A DNA stretch of 64,000 nucleotides from Cohnella fermenti (GTDB lineage: Bacteria; Bacillota; Bacilli; Paenibacillales; Paenibacillaceae). The notes beneath the pieces were generated by a model that had not been told where the DNA came from, ran no database searches, and saw only the letters and a program-made list of their open reading frames with translations. A program made the position numbers and the translations under genes. Shown one piece after another: positions 62,322-64,000 of this stretch (positions are counted from its first letter, which is position 1; every line of letters begins with the position of its first letter). The stretch is from the NCBI RefSeq assembly GCF_004801405.1, contig NZ_SSOB01000019.1, positions 91,022 to 155,021 on the forward strand, written 5' to 3'.

Positions 62322-63863
62322 CTATCGATCCTTGCTCGGATTGATCCCGTAATGCTTCTTGTACACCTTGCTGAAGTAGAACACATCGCCGATCCCGACC
62401 CGCTCCGCGATGTCGGCAATCGGTTGCCTGGTGGTCCGCAGCAGCATTCTCGCCTGCTTCAGCCTGTACGCCTCGACATACTCCATCGCTGCGACTCCCT
62501 GCTGTTCCTTGAACAGCTTCGACAGGTGGGAGCGGCTCAGGTTGACGTGGGCGCACAAGTCTTCGAGCGTCATTCTATCCGCGTAGTGCGCATGGATATA
62601 GGACAGCGCCTGCGTAATTTCCTCTCGTCTCCGGCCGTAATCTCCAAGCTCCCCGAGCCATCGCGCGAACGGCTCCTTGTAATCGGCGAGCCGTGCGGCC
62701 TGCAGGCTGTCCAGCTCGGACTTGAGCGCGGCGGGAACGGAGAAGCCGCCCTTCTCCATGAATTGCACAAGCGTTCGGACATCGCTCTTCGCGGATGCGG
62801 AAGGACGGCGCAGATGACGCAGCAGCTCGAAGTACGTAGCCACCAGGCCGGGCAGCCCCGACGCCGTCAGTCTGCCGTTGCTTCCTCCCTCCACGGATTG
62901 GAAGAACGCAAACAAATCAAGATCCGCTTCGACGACGGTTGCCGTGCGGGTATCGACCACACAGGCATCTGGCTCGTAGAACAAACAATCGGCCTGCTCA
63001 AGCGCCAGAGCGACCCGGCGGAAGAACCCGTCCAATCCTGCAAAATCGCAGTGGATCAGGCAGGAGGCGGCCAACCCCAAATACCGCTGCGTCTCGGCCA
63101 GCACTTCCGCGATGGTGCCCGCATGGCGCGCGTCGTCGGTCTCGCCGAGGTCCAGCAGCACGAACCGGTTCTGCCCCGCATGGAACAGCTCGTTGTGCGC
63201 ATTCCGCCGCTGGATCGCTTCCCGGACGACATTGCTCAGCGCGTAGATCGCCAGATCGCCATGGCCGCCGAACTTGCTGCCGGTCCACCCGGCGAAGCGT
63301 GCGATCTCCAGCACCGCGAAGCGGGAGGGAGACTCGTACGCCTGCGCGCGGAAAGCGGATATGTGCAGCCGTTCCGCCCGGCTGCACAGCTCGGCATTGT
63401 GAATTCGCCCCTCCAGCCGTTCGTAGAACAACGAGTTCTGCACCATCAGCCGCTCATTGGCATTGAAGGTGACCGCAGCCGCCTTATCCTTGCTCTCGGC
63501 ATAGTGCCGCTTGGCCTTGCGCACCTCCTCGGCGAGTTTGTCGCGCGTGACGGTCGCCTTCAGCAGATAATTTCTGGCGCCGTACTCCAGCGCCCGCTGC
63601 GCCAGCTCGAATTCGGCGAAGTTGCTAAGGACGACAAACCAGGCGTCGGGATAACGCGAACGGCTCTGCCGAATAAGCTCAAGCCCATCCATCACCGGCA
63701 TCTTGATGTCGGTGAGAACGACGGCCGGCGGCTCGGCCTCCATCTGCTGCAGCGCATCGCTGCCGTTCGCCGCTTCGCGCACGGTCAGCCCTTCCATGCC
63801 TTGCAGCATCGCGGCGAGGTAGCTGCGAATGCCGTATTCGTCGTCCACGACCATAACGTTCAT
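62322..63863 (-). CDS. YesN-type response regulator (REC + AraC HTH)
   Basis: The protein has 513 residues from ATG 63863. GGGGAGG is only 4 nt away, but upstream codons are not REC-like. The N-terminal receiver domain has Asp7/Asp8 and phospho-acceptor Asp52 (LTDIKMPVMDG). A long middle region of unclear fold follows, then a C-terminal AraC double helix-turn-helix (about 410-510: LEDLCAHVNLSRSHLSKLFK and IADIAERVGIGDVFYFSKVY). Such regulators pair with a YesM-type kinase and usually control polysaccharide use. No kinase is visible before the right edge. The downstream GH97/SLH gene, in the same direction, is a plausible target. Confidence 0.92.
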   Translation of the reverse strand: MNVMVVDDEYGIRSYLAAMLQGMEGLTVREAANGSDALQQMEAEPPAVVLTDIKMPVMDGLELIRQSRSRYPDAWFVVLSNFAEFELAQRALEYGARNYLLKATVTRDKLAEEVRKAKRHYAESKDKAAAVTFNANERLMVQNSLFYERLEGRIHNAELCSRAERLHISAFRAQAYESPSRFAVLEIARFAGWTGSKFGGHGDLAIYALSNVVREAIQRRNAHNELFHAGQNRFVLLDLGETDDARHAGTIAEVLAETQRYLGLAASCLIHCDFAGLDGFFRRVALALEQADCLFYEPDACVVDTRTATVVEADLDLFAFFQSVEGGSNGRLTASGLPGLVATYFELLRHLRRPSASAKSDVRTLVQFMEKGGFSVPAALKSELDSLQAARLADYKEPFARWLGELGDYGRRREEITQALSYIHAHYADRMTLEDLCAHVNLSRSHLSKLFKEQQGVAAMEYVEAYRLKQARMLLRTTRQPIADIAERVGIGDVFYFSKVYKKHYGINPSKDR

Positions 63864-63910
63864 ACGGCCTCCCCCTCGTATAGTATGTTTTGAAAGCACT
63901 TGAAGGCTAG

Positions 63911-63936
63911 TTCCCAGCCCCCGAGGGGGCTGGGAA
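63911..63936. other. Perfect 11-bp inverted repeat
   Basis: TTCCCAGCCCC and GGGGCTGGGAA enclose CGAG. There is no T-run on either side, so it may be a terminator for a gene beyond the right edge or an mRNA 5' hairpin for the YesN-type regulator. Nothing else is recognised from 63937 to 64000. Confidence 0.5.
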
Positions 63937-64000
63937 TCGGTCGCCAAATTCCCAGTACTTCGTTCTTTGAAAATCAAAAAGGGACTGGACTTTCCGGCAT

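Noticed and set aside
62034..63893. Plus-strand frame of about 620 codons through the octamer array
   Set aside because: The array is open in several frames because of its 8-bp period, and the remainder mirrors the YesN-type regulator gene.
63885..63900. cre-like site upstream of the YesN-type regulator
   Set aside because: TTGAAAGCACTTGAA lacks the central CG required in the cre consensus.

Overview
The window looks like a chromosomal segment of a high-GC Paenibacillaceae bacterium (Paenibacillus/Cohnella type). The reasons are the AGGAGG-type ribosome sites, five giant surface proteins with S-layer homology (SLH) triplets, sigma-A promoters, a YesN-type regulator and many sugar-use genes. 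This placement is an inference from gene content, not a phylogeny. I saw no rRNA, tRNA, CRISPR array or intact transposase.

Layout, left to right. 1-2495: an SLH-anchored putative glycosidase that runs off the left edge. 2496-3076: a cre-like site and five tandem 51-bp repeats. 3077-10525: an alpha-mannosidase (GH38) operon with a sugar ABC importer that lacks its own ATPase, divergent from a LacI-type regulator, with three operator-like sites between them. 10689-13966: an alpha/beta hydrolase, glycerate kinase and the sugar-diacid regulator CdaR. 13974-17512: a fumarylacetoacetate-hydrolase-family enzyme and an SDR dehydrogenase with an IclR regulator, probably for a 2-keto-3-deoxy sugar acid. 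17672-20346: small redox and stress units, namely an NAD-dependent epimerase-like protein controlled by a divergent MerR protein, and a TetR-peroxiredoxin pair.

20458-22060: hflX (ribosome-rescue GTPase) preceded by a structured leader. The leader carries a 12-codon uORF with an Arg-X-Arg motif, mutually exclusive stems and an intrinsic terminator, so it looks like an antibiotic-responsive attenuator. 22407-28652: an RCC1/Ig/SLH protein of about 2080 residues. 29090-36781: a five-gene operon with extracellular contractile injection system (eCIS) accessory genes: a repeat-rich cargo-like protein, a Pvc15-type AAA+ ATPase, a Pvc16/DUF4255 cap protein, an unknown beta-rich protein and a DUF4157 protein fused to a PI4K/HipA-like kinase domain. 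No sheath, tube or baseplate gene is in the window.

37064-44694: an NHL/cadherin-like/SLH protein of about 1700 residues, divergent from an OmpR-type two-component system. A nearly identical 11-bp-period direct repeat lies upstream of this gene and of the 22407-28652 gene, at matched distance from the -10, so the two-component system may control both. 44695-47910: an iron-uptake unit (AraC/periplasmic-binding fusion regulator and siderophore-binding lipoprotein) with Fur-like boxes. 47934-50508: cysD-cysN, with a degenerate APS-kinase-like tail on CysN. 50669-62051: an SLH subtilase, an aldose-1-epimerase-like protein and a GH97/NPCBM/SLH protein of about 2250 residues. 62081-62296: an octanucleotide array. 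62322-63863: a YesN-type response regulator.

A second theme is intergenic repeats. Two tandem 51-bp arrays and three copies of a four-unit module with 51/51/52 spacing share short near-palindromic cores. They occupy several of the gaps between operons, next to the SLH and eCIS genes.
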